Shown here one piece after another: positions 55,776 through 64,000 of a DNA stretch of 64,000 nucleotides. The position numbers and the translations under genes are program-made. Position 1 is the stretch's first letter, and every line of letters starts with the position of its first letter. The stretch lies in assembly GCA_019744975.1 (NCBI GenBank), contig JAIETP010000012.1, forward strand, positions 1 through 64,000. The letters are read 5' to 3'. The stretch is from Burkholderiales bacterium. Its GTDB lineage: Bacteria; Pseudomonadota; Gammaproteobacteria; Burkholderiales; SG8-41. The notes under the pieces are model-generated. The model had not been told where the DNA came from, ran no database searches, and was given only the letters and a program-made list of their open reading frames with translations.

Positions 55776-56309
55776 GTGAAATCCATTCCTCGTGATTCTT
55801 CCTGGTGTTCTGCACCAGTCGCCGCCGGCGCATTGCGCCGCTGGCTCACCGATCCCGGTTCGTTGACCGCGCGCTTGCAACGGCATGCCGGTGAGATCAA
55901 GGTGAAAGTGCTGTTCCAGGGTTTGCGGCGGGCCAATCGCGATGAGGCTTTTTTATTGGCCTCACCAGCGACGCGGGTGATGGTGCGTGAAGTGCTGCTG
56001 TTGCGTGGTACGACGCCACTGGTGTTTGCGCACACCGTTTTTGCCGCCAGGGGTTTGCGCGGGGCCTGGCGCGGCATTGCCGGGCTGGGCAACCGGCCGC
56101 TGGGGGCGGCGCTGTTTGCCGATCCGCGAATTGCGCGGTTTCCCTTGCGCCAGAAAAAACTGCCGCGCAATCACCCCCTTTATCTCCGCGCTGCAGCGCA
56201 GCTGAAAAAAATGCCATCGCCATTGTGGGCGCGGCGCTCGATATTCGCCGCGGGCAAATCGCCTATACTGGTCAGTGAAGTCTTTTTGCCGGCAATAAAC
56301 GACTTGTGA
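55776..56309 (+). CDS. ubiC: Chorismate pyruvate-lyase
   Basis: UbiC makes 4-hydroxybenzoate, the ring precursor of ubiquinone, from chorismate. The 177-residue protein has LTDPGSLTARLQRH near residue 25, ATRVMVREVLLLRG (active-site Arg region) and FPLRQKKLPRNHPLY; it ends with VSEVFLPAI, whose Glu is conserved. GTG start. It overlaps ubiA by 4 bases. Confidence 0.9.
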   Translation: MKSIPRDSSWCSAPVAAGALRRWLTDPGSLTARLQRHAGEIKVKVLFQGLRRANRDEAFLLASPATRVMVREVLLLRGTTPLVFAHTVFAARGLRGAWRGIAGLGNRPLGAALFADPRIARFPLRQKKLPRNHPLYLRAAAQLKKMPSPLWARRSIFAAGKSPILVSEVFLPAINDL

Positions 56310-57190
56310 CTCTGACGCTAAAAGATCGACTAACTGCTTACGAAAAGCTGATGCGGCTCGACAAGCCCATCGGCATTTTGCTGCTGCTGTGGCCGACGCT
56401 GTGGGGTTTGTGGTTTGCCGCCGGTGGTTTGCCGCCGCCGGACGTGCTGCTGATTTTTTTCACCGGTACCGTGCTGATGCGTTCTGCCGGCTGCGTGATC
56501 AACGATTATGCCGACCGCAACTTTGATCCCCATGTCGAACGCACCAGGGACCGGCCGCTGGCGGCCGGCGTGATCCAGCCGGCGGAAGCGCTGGCACTGG
56601 CTGCGGTGCTGATGCTGATCGCCTTCGGTCTGGTGCTGATGCTGACGCCGCTGACCATCAAGCTGGCGGTGGTTGCCGCCGCGATTGCCGTCATTTATCC
56701 GTACGTGAAGCGGGTGTTTCCGCTGCCACAGGTCTGGCTGGGCATTGCCTTCGGTTTTGGCATCCCGATGGCCTACGCTGAACTGTGGCATGCGCTGCCG
56801 CGGGTGGCCTGGCTGCTGCTGATCGCGACCCTGTTCTGGGCGATTGCCTATGACACCGCGTATGCCATGGTCGACCGCGACGACGATCGCAGGATCGGCG
56901 TCAAATCCTCGGCAATACTGTTCGGGCGGTATGACGTCGCCGGCATCATGGCGGCGCATGCGGTGTTTCTCGGCTTGATGGCCTGGATCGGCTGGTGGCA
57001 GCAGCGCGACGTTATTTATTTCGCCGGGCTGGCTGCGGCGGTGGCGCTGGTGCTGTACCAGTACCGGTTGATCCGTGATCGTACGCGCGAGGGTTGTTTC
57101 AAGGCGTTTCTCAACAACAACTGGGTGGGCTGCGTGATCTTTATCGGCATCGTCGCCGATTTATGGTTCGGCATCCGGATGCTGCGATGA
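56306..57190 (+). CDS. ubiA: 4-hydroxybenzoate octaprenyltransferase
   Basis: UbiA attaches the polyprenyl tail to 4-hydroxybenzoate in the inner membrane. The 294-residue protein has multiple helices and two Asp-rich motifs: [15 protein letters not shown] (NDxxDxxxD) and [19 protein letters not shown] start within the ubiC stop. The downstream ubiD overlaps its end by 4 bases. Confidence 0.95.
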   Translation: MTLTLKDRLTAYEKLMRLDKPIGILLLLWPTLWGLWFAAGGLPPPDVLLIFFTGTVLMRSAGCVINDYADRNFDPHVERTRDRPLAAGVIQPAEALALAAVLMLIAFGLVLMLTPLTIKLAVVAAAIAVIYPYVKRVFPLPQVWLGIAFGFGIPMAYAELWHALPRVAWLLLIATLFWAIAYDTAYAMVDRDDDRRIGVKSSAILFGRYDVAGIMAAHAVFLGLMAWIGWWQQRDVIYFAGLAAAVALVLYQYRLIRDRTREGCFKAFLNNNWVGCVIFIGIVADLWFGIRMLR

Positions 57191-58650
57191 GTTATCGCGA
57201 TTTGCGCGACTTCATCGCCGGCCTGGAGCGCAGCGGTGAACTCAAACGTATTGCCGTCGAAGTCGATCCGCGGCTGGAGATGACGGAAATCTGCGACCGC
57301 GTGCTGAAGAGCGGCGGTCCGGCGTTGTTGTTTGAGAAGCCTAAAAATTACAGCATCCCCGTATTGGCAAATCTGTTCGGCACACCGCAACGCGTGGCTT
57401 TGGGCATGGGCCGTGATTCAGTGGCTGCCTTGCGTGAACTCGGGCAACTGCTGGCACAACTGAAGGAGCCCGAGCCGCCGACGGGCCTCAAAGACGCCTG
57501 GGACAAACTGCCGCTGCTGCGCCAGGTGCTGGCGATGCAGCCGCGTGAGGTCAAAAATCCCGTGTGTCAGGAAATCGTCTGGGAAGGGGCTGATGTCGAT
57601 CTCGCGCGGCTGCCGATCCAGACCTGCTGGCCCGGTGACATTGGGCCTTTGATTACCTGGGGCCTGACGGTGACACGCGGCCCGCAGAAGGCGCGGCAGA
57701 ATCTCGGCATTTACCGGCAGCAGGTCATCGGCCGCAACAAACTGATCATGCGCTGGCTGGCGCAGCGCGGCGGTGCGCTGGACTATCGCGATCACTGCCT
57801 GGCGCATCCGCGTGAGCCTTTTCCGGTGGCGGTGGCGCTGGGCGCAGATCCCGCGACCATGCTCGGCGCGGTGACGCCGGTGCCGGATTCGCTGTCCGAG
57901 TACCAGTTCGCCGGATTGCTGCGCGGTGAAAAAACCGAAATCGCATCCTGTCTGACGCATGACCTGAAAGTGCCGGCGCGCGCCGAGATCGTGCTGGAAG
58001 GATTTATTCATCCCAATGAGACCGCGCTGGAAGGCCCCTTCGGCGACCACACCGGTTATTACAACGAGCAGGAACGTTTCCCGGTGTTGACCGTCGAGCG
58101 CATCACCATGCGCCGCGATCCGATTTACCACTCGACCTACACCGGCAAACCGCCGGATGAACCGGCGGTGCTGGGTGAGGCACTGAACGAAGTGTTCGTG
58201 CCGTTATTGGTCAAACAGTTTCCGGAGATTGTCGATTTTTACCTGCCGCCCGAAGGCTGCTCTTACCGCATCGCCTGCGTCAGCATGAAAAAACAGTATC
58301 CGGGCCACGCCAAACGCGTGATGTTCGGCATCTGGAGCTTCCTGCGCCAGTTCATGTACACCAAATTCATCATCGTCACCGACGACGACATCAATGTCCG
58401 CGACTGGAAGGAAGTGGTGTGGGCTCTGACCACGCGGGTCGACCCGCGGCGTGACACGCTGATTGCTGACGCCACACCGATTGACTATCTCGATTTCGCC
58501 AGCCCGGTCAGCGGGCTCGGTTCGAAGATGGGTATTGATGCCACCAACAAGTCGCCCGCCGAGACCGACCGTCGCTGGGGTGAACCGATTGCGATGAGTG
58601 ATGAGGTGAAGCGGCGCGTGGATGCGTTGTGGAGAGAACTGCGCCTTTGA
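57187..58650 (+). CDS. ubiD: 4-hydroxy-3-polyprenylbenzoate decarboxylase
   Basis: UbiD decarboxylates the prenylated ring using prenylated FMN supplied by UbiX, which is not in the window. The 487-residue protein has [49 protein letters not shown] (with an active-site Glu) and [17 protein letters not shown]. Start ATG 57187 gives an ATGA overlap with ubiA, so ubiC-ubiA-ubiD is one coupled unit. Confidence 0.95.
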   Translation: MSYRDLRDFIAGLERSGELKRIAVEVDPRLEMTEICDRVLKSGGPALLFEKPKNYSIPVLANLFGTPQRVALGMGRDSVAALRELGQLLAQLKEPEPPTGLKDAWDKLPLLRQVLAMQPREVKNPVCQEIVWEGADVDLARLPIQTCWPGDIGPLITWGLTVTRGPQKARQNLGIYRQQVIGRNKLIMRWLAQRGGALDYRDHCLAHPREPFPVAVALGADPATMLGAVTPVPDSLSEYQFAGLLRGEKTEIASCLTHDLKVPARAEIVLEGFIHPNETALEGPFGDHTGYYNEQERFPVLTVERITMRRDPIYHSTYTGKPPDEPAVLGEALNEVFVPLLVKQFPEIVDFYLPPEGCSYRIACVSMKKQYPGHAKRVMFGIWSFLRQFMYTKFIIVTDDDINVRDWKEVVWALTTRVDPRRDTLIADATPIDYLDFASPVSGLGSKMGIDATNKSPAETDRRWGEPIAMSDEVKRRVDALWRELRL

Positions 58651-58675
58651 ACAGCAACTGGGCGGACGCCCGCTG

Positions 58676-59461
58676 ATGAGCGCAGTCTTTCTGCTCAAAC
58701 TCCTGCTCGTTCCAGCGCTGATCGCGCTGGTGACGCTGGCCGGTCGACGCTGGGGGCCGGCGGTTGCCGGCTGGCTTTCGGCGTTTCCGATCGTCGCCGG
58801 CCCGATCCTGTGGTTCATTGCGATCGAGCAGGGTGTGGCTTTCGCGGCGAGGGCGGCGGTCGGCACGTTGTCGGCGGTGCTGGCGATGCTGGCCTTTGGC
58901 CTCAGTTATGCCTGGGCGGCCACCCGCTTTTCATGGCCGCTGAGCCTGCTGCTTGCCTATGTTGGTTACGCCGCAGCCGTCGTGGCGCTGGATCTGTGGA
59001 ATGCCAGCACACTGTGGGTTGTGGGTCTTGTTGTTGTGGCGGGCTTGTGGTTTGCACCACTTCTTTATCCCGCTTTGCCGGCAGCGGCGAAAGCGCCGTC
59101 AAAAACTCCCAATGACATGCTGCTGCGCATGGGCCTGGGCGCCCTGCTTGTGCTGCTGGTCACGCACTTCGCGGCCAATCTGGGGCCGGACCTGAGCGGC
59201 GTGTTTGCGATGTTTCCGGTAATGGGCACCGTGCTCGTATTGTTCACGCATCGCAGCGCCGGCGCGGCCGCCACGATCCAGTTGTTGCGCGGCATGGTGC
59301 TGGGTTTTTACGCGTTCAGCACTTTTTGTGTGGTGCTGGCCTGGGCCTTGTCTGCCACCGGCGTCGGCTTGGCATTTTTATGCGCACTGGTGGCTGCGGC
59401 AGTGATCCAGTTGTTGTCACGGCTGTGGTTGATGCGATATCGCGCGGCAATTGCGCTGTAA
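58676..59461 (+). CDS. Hypothetical integral membrane protein
   Basis: A 261-residue protein with about eight predicted helices and almost no polar motif; I do not recognise the family. It opens FLLKLLLVPALIALVTLAGR and has two related segments, FPIVAGPILWF and FPVMGTVLVLFTHRS, about 150 residues apart, suggesting an internal duplication. It starts 25 bases after ubiD, so it may be the fourth gene of that operon. Convergent with dacB. Confidence 0.65.
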   Translation: MSAVFLLKLLLVPALIALVTLAGRRWGPAVAGWLSAFPIVAGPILWFIAIEQGVAFAARAAVGTLSAVLAMLAFGLSYAWAATRFSWPLSLLLAYVGYAAAVVALDLWNASTLWVVGLVVVAGLWFAPLLYPALPAAAKAPSKTPNDMLLRMGLGALLVLLVTHFAANLGPDLSGVFAMFPVMGTVLVLFTHRSAGAAATIQLLRGMVLGFYAFSTFCVVLAWALSATGVGLAFLCALVAAAVIQLLSRLWLMRYRAAIAL

Positions 59462-59476
59462 CAGGAACGGCGGGAC

Positions 59477-61003
59477 TTACTTCCTGCCGCGTCGCTGCTC
59501 CAGCCGCCCGCAGCAATTGCTGCTGTCGCGGTTGTGCACCCAGCCCAGCATCGCATCCTGCGCCGCCTGCGCGTTGAACGCGTTGGCGTGATTGACCATG
59601 AACACCACCACCGCACGATTGCCCTGTGCGTCGAGCACATATCCGGCGATCGAACGCACGCCGGAGAGCGATCCGGTTTTGATATGCGCCTGGCCGGCGA
59701 TTTCGGCGCTTTTCAGCCGCCGGCGCATGGTGCCGTCAACGGCGGCGACCGGCAGCGAGGCCATCAGCTCCGGCATCACCGGACTGGCCCAGGCATTGAG
59801 CAGGATGGCACCGAGGTTGCGCGCGCTGATGCGCTCGATGCGCGACAGGCCTGAACCGTTCTCCAGCACCAGTTCCGGCACGGCCAGGCCTTTCAGTGCC
59901 AGCCATTGTTTGACGCCGTTCGCGGCGCTGCCGGTGCTTGTGGGCGCAGCGCCATTGATGCCCAGCGTCAGGAACAACTGTCGTGCCATCACGTTGTTGG
60001 AATATTTGTTGACGTCGCGCACCACCTCCGACATCGACGGTGATCTGGCCGTGGCCAGCGGTCGCGCCTGCGCCGGCGTTGCGCCGTCGCGCACCTGGCC
60101 GGTGAAAACGCCGCCCATTTCCCGCCACAGATAAGTGAACAGCGCGCCGATGTACTGGCGATGGCCGAGTACGCTGTAACTGCGCATGCGTTCGCCGCAG
60201 TCCGCGGAGTAAGTGCCGTTGAAGGTCAGGCGTGCGCCGTCTGCATTGCCCTGCGAGTCGACCTTTATCCGGCCCAGCCAGTCACCGCAGCCGCCGTCGG
60301 CGAACTTCAGGTTATTGACAATCTGTACCTGCGGCAAAGGCGGCTCAACGGTGATGCGCACGCTGCGTGTGGCGGCGTCAGGGATGAACTGCAGCGTGAC
60401 CGCCTTGAAATTGACCAGCAGCGCGCTGGGCCCGGTGTTGTAAGGGCGCGTCGGCTGGTCATCGAATCCGGCGGGGTCAAAAACCTCTTCGGCAAACAGC
60501 CGGCGATCCAGTACCAGGTCGCCGCGGATTTCGCGCACACCGCGCGCGCGCAGGTTGCGCAACAGCAACCAGAAATTTTCCAGCGTCAGCTTCGGATCCC
60601 CGGATCCTTTCAGGTAGAGGTTCCCGTTCAGCACGTCCTGCGCGATGGCGCCGTCGCTGAGCATGTCGGTGTTCCAGGTATAGGCGGGCCCGAGCATTTC
60701 CAGCCCGGCATAGGTGGTCACCAGTTTCATGCTCGATGCCGGATTCAGGGAGCGCTCGGCGCCGATGGCCAGCACCGGTTCTGCGGCGCCGATTTCATGC
60801 ACATAGACGCCGATGGCGGATTCGGGGATGCCGGCCTGGGCCAGCGCGCGGGCCACGGGTTCAGGGAGGGTGGTTACCGATTGTGCAACAGCGGACAACG
60901 GCAGCAGGATCAGCAGGGCGGTGGTGATCACGCGGGTAAGGGTAAGAGTCAGGGTAAGAGTCAGCAGCATCAGAGGTTTGGTGGAGTTTCCGGTTGATTT
61001 CAA
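59477..61003 (-). CDS. dacB: D-alanyl-D-alanine carboxypeptidase/endopeptidase (PBP4 type)
   Basis: A periplasmic class C penicillin-binding protein that trims peptidoglycan. The 508-residue chain has SSMKLVTT (Ser-x-x-Lys), YSNNVMARQL (Ser-x-Asn), and HIKTGSLSG (Lys-Thr-Gly). The signal peptide is unusual: LTLTLTLTR from a tandem repeat (GGTAAGAGTCA twice, with partial copies). Start ATG 61003 overlaps the preceding gene by 4 bases; a start at 60970 is possible. Confidence 0.92.
   Translation of the reverse strand: MKSTGNSTKPLMLLTLTLTLTLTRVITTALLILLPLSAVAQSVTTLPEPVARALAQAGIPESAIGVYVHEIGAAEPVLAIGAERSLNPASSMKLVTTYAGLEMLGPAYTWNTDMLSDGAIAQDVLNGNLYLKGSGDPKLTLENFWLLLRNLRARGVREIRGDLVLDRRLFAEEVFDPAGFDDQPTRPYNTGPSALLVNFKAVTLQFIPDAATRSVRITVEPPLPQVQIVNNLKFADGGCGDWLGRIKVDSQGNADGARLTFNGTYSADCGERMRSYSVLGHRQYIGALFTYLWREMGGVFTGQVRDGATPAQARPLATARSPSMSEVVRDVNKYSNNVMARQLFLTLGINGAAPTSTGSAANGVKQWLALKGLAVPELVLENGSGLSRIERISARNLGAILLNAWASPVMPELMASLPVAAVDGTMRRRLKSAEIAGQAHIKTGSLSGVRSIAGYVLDAQGNRAVVVFMVNHANAFNAQAAQDAMLGWVHNRDSSNCCGRLEQRRGRK
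60936..60966 (-). repeat. Tandem repeat in the dacB signal peptide
   Basis: GGGTAAGAGTCA occurs twice in tandem, with a partial unit on the left. It encodes repeated Leu-Thr in the signal sequence. Because the unit is 12 bases, gain or loss would keep the frame and change signal length by four residues. Confidence 0.6.
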
Positions 61004-62391
61004 AGGATGACCGAGCTGTGCAGCGCCGGGATGTCGACGCCGCTCCAGCCCAGTTTGTCATGGATGGCGGCGGCAAAAATTTCGGCGGTGGTTTGTTCCC
61101 CATGGACCACGAAAGTGCGCTGCGGCGCGTGCTTGAAGTGTGACAGCCAGCCGAGCAGCGCTTCCTGGTCGGCGTGGGCCGACAGCCCGCCGATGGTGTA
61201 GATGTCGGCGCGCACCGCCACGGGGATGCCGAAAATGCGCACGTTTTTCGCACCGTCGACGATGCGCCGGCCCAGCGTACCCGCGGCCTGGAAACCGACG
61301 ATCAATATCGACGAGGCCTTGCGGCCGAGGTTGTGGCGCAGGTGGTGCTTGATGCGCCCTGCATTACACATGCCACTGGCGGAAATGATTACCGCCCCCT
61401 GTTTGATGCGCTGCAGGTTGGTCGACTCCAGCACATCCTGCACAAAATGGATGCGCGGATGGCCGTGGCGGCCTTTCAGCCATTGCAGCAGCGTTGCAGC
61501 GTCCTGGTCGAGCAGCGCCCAGTGTTTGGCGGTGATTTCCGTGGCCTTGGTGGCCATCGGTGAATCGACGTAAATATCCATCTCCGGCAAGCGGCCCCGG
61601 CGGTACATTTCCACCAGCAGGTAAATGATTTCCTGGGTGCGGCCGACCGCGAACGCCGGAATGATCACATTGCCTTTTTTGCGCACCAGCGTGTCGGTGA
61701 TCGCATGTTCGAGCTCCGCCAGCGTGTCGTCCAGGCTTTTGTGCCGGCGGTTGCCGTATGTGGATTCGACCACCAGCACATCGGCGTCAGTGACCGCTGT
61801 CGGATCACGCACCAGCGGACGGCCCGGTTGGCCGATGTCACCGGAAAACACCAGCTTCCGGTTTTTTGTCCCGTCCTGCAGCCACAGCTCGATAATGGCC
61901 GCGCCGAGGATATGGCCGGCGTCGCGGAAGGTGCAGCGTACGTCGGGATGCGGGGCCAGGCCGGTATCGTAGGCCACCGGTTTTAATTGCCGCATTGTGC
62001 GCGTGACTTCGGCGACGGTGTAGAGGGGAGGCTTGCCGGCGCCGCGCGCGTCCGTCTTCTGTTTCCACTCGGCTTCTTTTTCCTGGATATGCGCCGAATC
62101 GACCAGCATGACTTCGAGCAGGTCGCAGGTGGCAGCAGTGGCATGGATCGGGCCTTTGAATCCGGCGGCGACCAGCCGGGGCAGCAGCCCGGAGTGGTCA
62201 ATATGGGCGTGGGTCAGCAGCACGAAGTCGAGGGTGGCCGGATCGAAGGCAAACCGCGCGTAATTTTTGGTGTCGGCTTCGCGGCCGCCCTGGAACATGC
62301 CGCAGTCGACGAGAAAACGCAGGGTTTCTGTTTCCACCAGAAAACTCGAACCGGTGACTTCACCTGCCGCGCCGAGGAAAGTCAGTTTCAA
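61000..62391 (-). CDS. Beta-CASP metallo-beta-lactamase-fold hydrolase (RNA-processing type)
   Basis: A 463-residue enzyme with the metallo-beta-lactamase motif THAHIDHSG, a second metal site in DAGHILGAAIIE and FSGDIGQPGRP, a beta-CASP insert, and the C-terminal RNA-metabolising segment GGLSAHADQEALLGWL. It resembles bacterial homologs of CPSF73/RNase J, likely an RNA nuclease, though activity is untested. It overlaps both bioA and dacB by 4 bases, forming a bioA-MBL-dacB chain. Confidence 0.87.
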   Translation of the reverse strand: MKLTFLGAAGEVTGSSFLVETETLRFLVDCGMFQGGREADTKNYARFAFDPATLDFVLLTHAHIDHSGLLPRLVAAGFKGPIHATAATCDLLEVMLVDSAHIQEKEAEWKQKTDARGAGKPPLYTVAEVTRTMRQLKPVAYDTGLAPHPDVRCTFRDAGHILGAAIIELWLQDGTKNRKLVFSGDIGQPGRPLVRDPTAVTDADVLVVESTYGNRRHKSLDDTLAELEHAITDTLVRKKGNVIIPAFAVGRTQEIIYLLVEMYRRGRLPEMDIYVDSPMATKATEITAKHWALLDQDAATLLQWLKGRHGHPRIHFVQDVLESTNLQRIKQGAVIISASGMCNAGRIKHHLRHNLGRKASSILIVGFQAAGTLGRRIVDGAKNVRIFGIPVAVRADIYTIGGLSAHADQEALLGWLSHFKHAPQRTFVVHGEQTTAEIFAAAIHDKLGWSGVDIPALHSSVIL

Positions 62392-63725
62392 GGCGTGGCG
62401 TCCAGCGTATCAAGGGTGCGCGCGGCGAGCAGTTCCATTTCCGCGTCGTTGATCACGTACGGCGGCATGAAATAAACCGTGTTTCCCGCATTTCCGCTGA
62501 TGGGGCGCAGCAACAGTTCCCGCGCCAGCGCCGCTTCAAAAAAATGCCGGGCGAAGGCCGGATCGCCGCTGTCGACCTCGAAGGCCCAGATCATGCCGGT
62601 CGAGCGGAAGTTGCGCACCCGCGGATGGGCCGCCAGTTTTTTGGTTGCCGCAGTCATGCGTTGCGCACGGCCACGGTTGGCGGCAATGACGTCATCCTGT
62701 TCAAAAATATCCAGTGTCGCCAGCGCCGCGCGGCAGGCCAGTGCATTGCCGGTATAGGAATGTGAATGCAGGAAAGCGCGGGTGACGGACTCGTCGTAGA
62801 AGGCCTGGTAAATGTGGTCGCGGGTCATCACCACGGACAGCGGCAGGTAACCGCCGGTGATGCCTTTGGACAAACACAAAAAATCAGGCCTGATATCAGC
62901 CTGCTCGTGCGCGAAAAAAGTGCCGGTGCGGCCGAAGCCGGTCATGATTTCATCGATGATCAGATGTACGCCGTAGCGGTCGCATAACGTGCGCGCCTGA
63001 CGCAGGTATTCGGCGTCATACATGGCCATGCCGGCGGCGCCCTGCACCAGCGGCTCGACGATCAGTGCGGCCGTCCGTTCATGGTGTTGTTCAAGATGAC
63101 TCTCCAGCACCTCCGCGCAGCGCAGCGCATGTTCACGCGCGGAGGTGCCGATGGCGGCGCGGCGCCAGTCCGGGCTGGGCACCAGTGCGCTGTGGCGCAG
63201 CAGCGGCGCGTAGCTGTCCTTGAACAGCGCAACATCGGTGACCGACAGCGCGCCCAGGGTTTCGCCGTGATAACTGCCGGCGAGGCTGATGAATTCCGTT
63301 TTGTCCGGTTGCCCGCTGTTGCGCCAGAAATGGAAGCTCATTTTCAGCGCGATTTCGGTGGCCGAGGCGCCGTCGCTGCCGTAAAAACAGTGGCCCAGTG
63401 CGCCGCCGGTCAGCGCGGACAGGCGCTCCGACAGCGCGACCACCGGTTCATGGGTGAAGCCGGCGAGCATCACGTGTTCCAGCCGTTGCAGTTGGTCAAC
63501 GAGCGCGGCGTTGATGCGTGGTTCGGCGTGGCCGAACAGGTTGACCCACCACGAACTGACGGCGTCGAGATAACGTTTGCCGTCGCAATCGTACAACCAG
63601 CAACCTTCTGCGCGGGCGATGGGTACGATGGGCAGCGTTTCGTGCTGCTTCATCTGTGTGCAGGGATGCCACACCGCGGTGCGGCTGCGTTCTAGCAGCA
63701 CAGTGTTGCGAGTGCTAGTTTGCAT
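62388..63725 (-). CDS. bioA: Adenosylmethionine-8-amino-7-oxononanoate aminotransferase
   Basis: BioA uses SAM as amino donor to make 7,8-diaminopelargonate in biotin synthesis, with PLP. The 445-residue protein has WHPCTQMKQHE, YDCDGKRYLDAVSSWWVNLFGH, DEIMTGFGRTGTFFA and LCLSKGITGGYLPLSVV with the PLP lysine. No other biotin genes are present. Its product supports the biotin-dependent carboxylase at the left end. Confidence 0.94.
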   Translation of the reverse strand: MQTSTRNTVLLERSRTAVWHPCTQMKQHETLPIVPIARAEGCWLYDCDGKRYLDAVSSWWVNLFGHAEPRINAALVDQLQRLEHVMLAGFTHEPVVALSERLSALTGGALGHCFYGSDGASATEIALKMSFHFWRNSGQPDKTEFISLAGSYHGETLGALSVTDVALFKDSYAPLLRHSALVPSPDWRRAAIGTSAREHALRCAEVLESHLEQHHERTAALIVEPLVQGAAGMAMYDAEYLRQARTLCDRYGVHLIIDEIMTGFGRTGTFFAHEQADIRPDFLCLSKGITGGYLPLSVVMTRDHIYQAFYDESVTRAFLHSHSYTGNALACRAALATLDIFEQDDVIAANRGRAQRMTAATKKLAAHPRVRNFRSTGMIWAFEVDSGDPAFARHFFEAALARELLLRPISGNAGNTVYFMPPYVINDAEMELLAARTLDTLDATP

Positions 63726-63908
63726 TTGGGGTGAGCTTTATCCAATACTTTCAGGCGTTCAACCGATTTGCGCGGCCAGCGTTATATAGCTTATGTACCA
63801 TGGCCCGGTGTTTGTTGATCCGGTGCCGCACGGTGGCACTGAATTTGCTCTGAATGTTTTCGGCAGTTGTTGTTGAGTTTAACAGCACACTAAAGGAGAT
63901 GTTTGCGC
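63726..63908. promoter_or_regulatory. Divergent bioA / 63909 promoter region
   Basis: A 183-base divergent spacer. AAAGGAGATG (63892-63901) is the ribosome site for the rightward gene. I do not see a BirA operator-like inverted repeat for bioA by eye. Confidence 0.4.
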
Positions 63909-64000
63909 ATGCAGATTCTCGAACGCATCGAAGGCCAGATGTCCGCCACCGGCCTGCCGCTCGTCGGCATCACCCTCGCCGCAGTGCCCTGTCCCGATAC
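63909..64000 (+). CDS. Start of a gene cut by the window end
   Basis: An open frame from ATG 63909 runs to the window end (about 30 codons: MQILERIEGQMSATGLPLVG and onward). A strong Shine-Dalgarno, AAAGGAG, is well spaced. Too short to identify. Confidence 0.55.
   Translation, partial: MQILERIEGQMSATGLPLVGITLAAVPCPD

Overview
This 64 kb window is GC-rich, densely coded chromosome that I read as a betaproteobacterium (order not resolvable from sequence alone). The pointers are the lptD-surA-pdxA-rsmA block next to amgK-murU, the dusB-fis pair, an aerobic ubiquinone set (ubiH, ubiC-ubiA-ubiD), a PA2778/PA2779-type gene pair, an oxygen-dependent hemF, and a complete high-affinity branched-chain amino acid ABC operon. 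I see no phage, no insertion sequence, no rRNA and no CRISPR array. Most of the window is housekeeping.

Layout. 1-4 kb: acyl-CoA carboxylase beta subunit, an enolase-superfamily enzyme and an LpxR-like outer-membrane protein. 4.0-6.4 kb: accessory stretch with a lipoprotein, a small membrane protein, a MAPEG protein and a DUF3565 protein, punctuated by sequences resembling integron attC recombination sites but with no integrase. 6.4-16.5 kb: SDR, phosphonatase-like HAD, a pseudouridine synthase, hemL-thiE-thiD, rubredoxin, gloA, rsmA-pdxA-surA. 16.5-28.6 kb: lptD, amgK-murU-pepP-ubiH, dusB-fis, purH-purD-hemF. 28.7-37.2 kb: one leftward overlapping gene chain, livJ-like/livH/livM/livG/livF followed by a histidine kinase and a Ser/Thr kinase fused to receiver domains. 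37.4-44.7 kb: cytochrome c, permease and response regulator, PA2779/PA2778 pair, ilvD, lgt, a SapC-like protein. 44.8-48.97 kb: tRNA-Ala(CGC) and then an ECF sigma/anti-sigma operon with a Tat-exported ferritin-like protein, a cytochrome c, a DUF3034 outer-membrane-type protein and an exported truncated hemoglobin. 49-64 kb: ada, a GDT1-type Mn exporter, two acyl-CoA dehydrogenases, recG, a repeat-rich gap, ubiCAD, dacB, a beta-CASP metallo-hydrolase, bioA, and the start of a rightward gene cut by the window end.

Four places deserve attention: the integrase-less cassette-like cluster at 4.4-6.2 kb; the kinase pair translationally coupled to the liv transporter; the ECF operon of exported redox proteins bracketed by two related terminators beside a tRNA; and a terminator-like hairpin buried in the first codons of the PA2778-type gene. 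Operons and mechanisms are inferred from spacing and overlap; no expression or homology search was possible.
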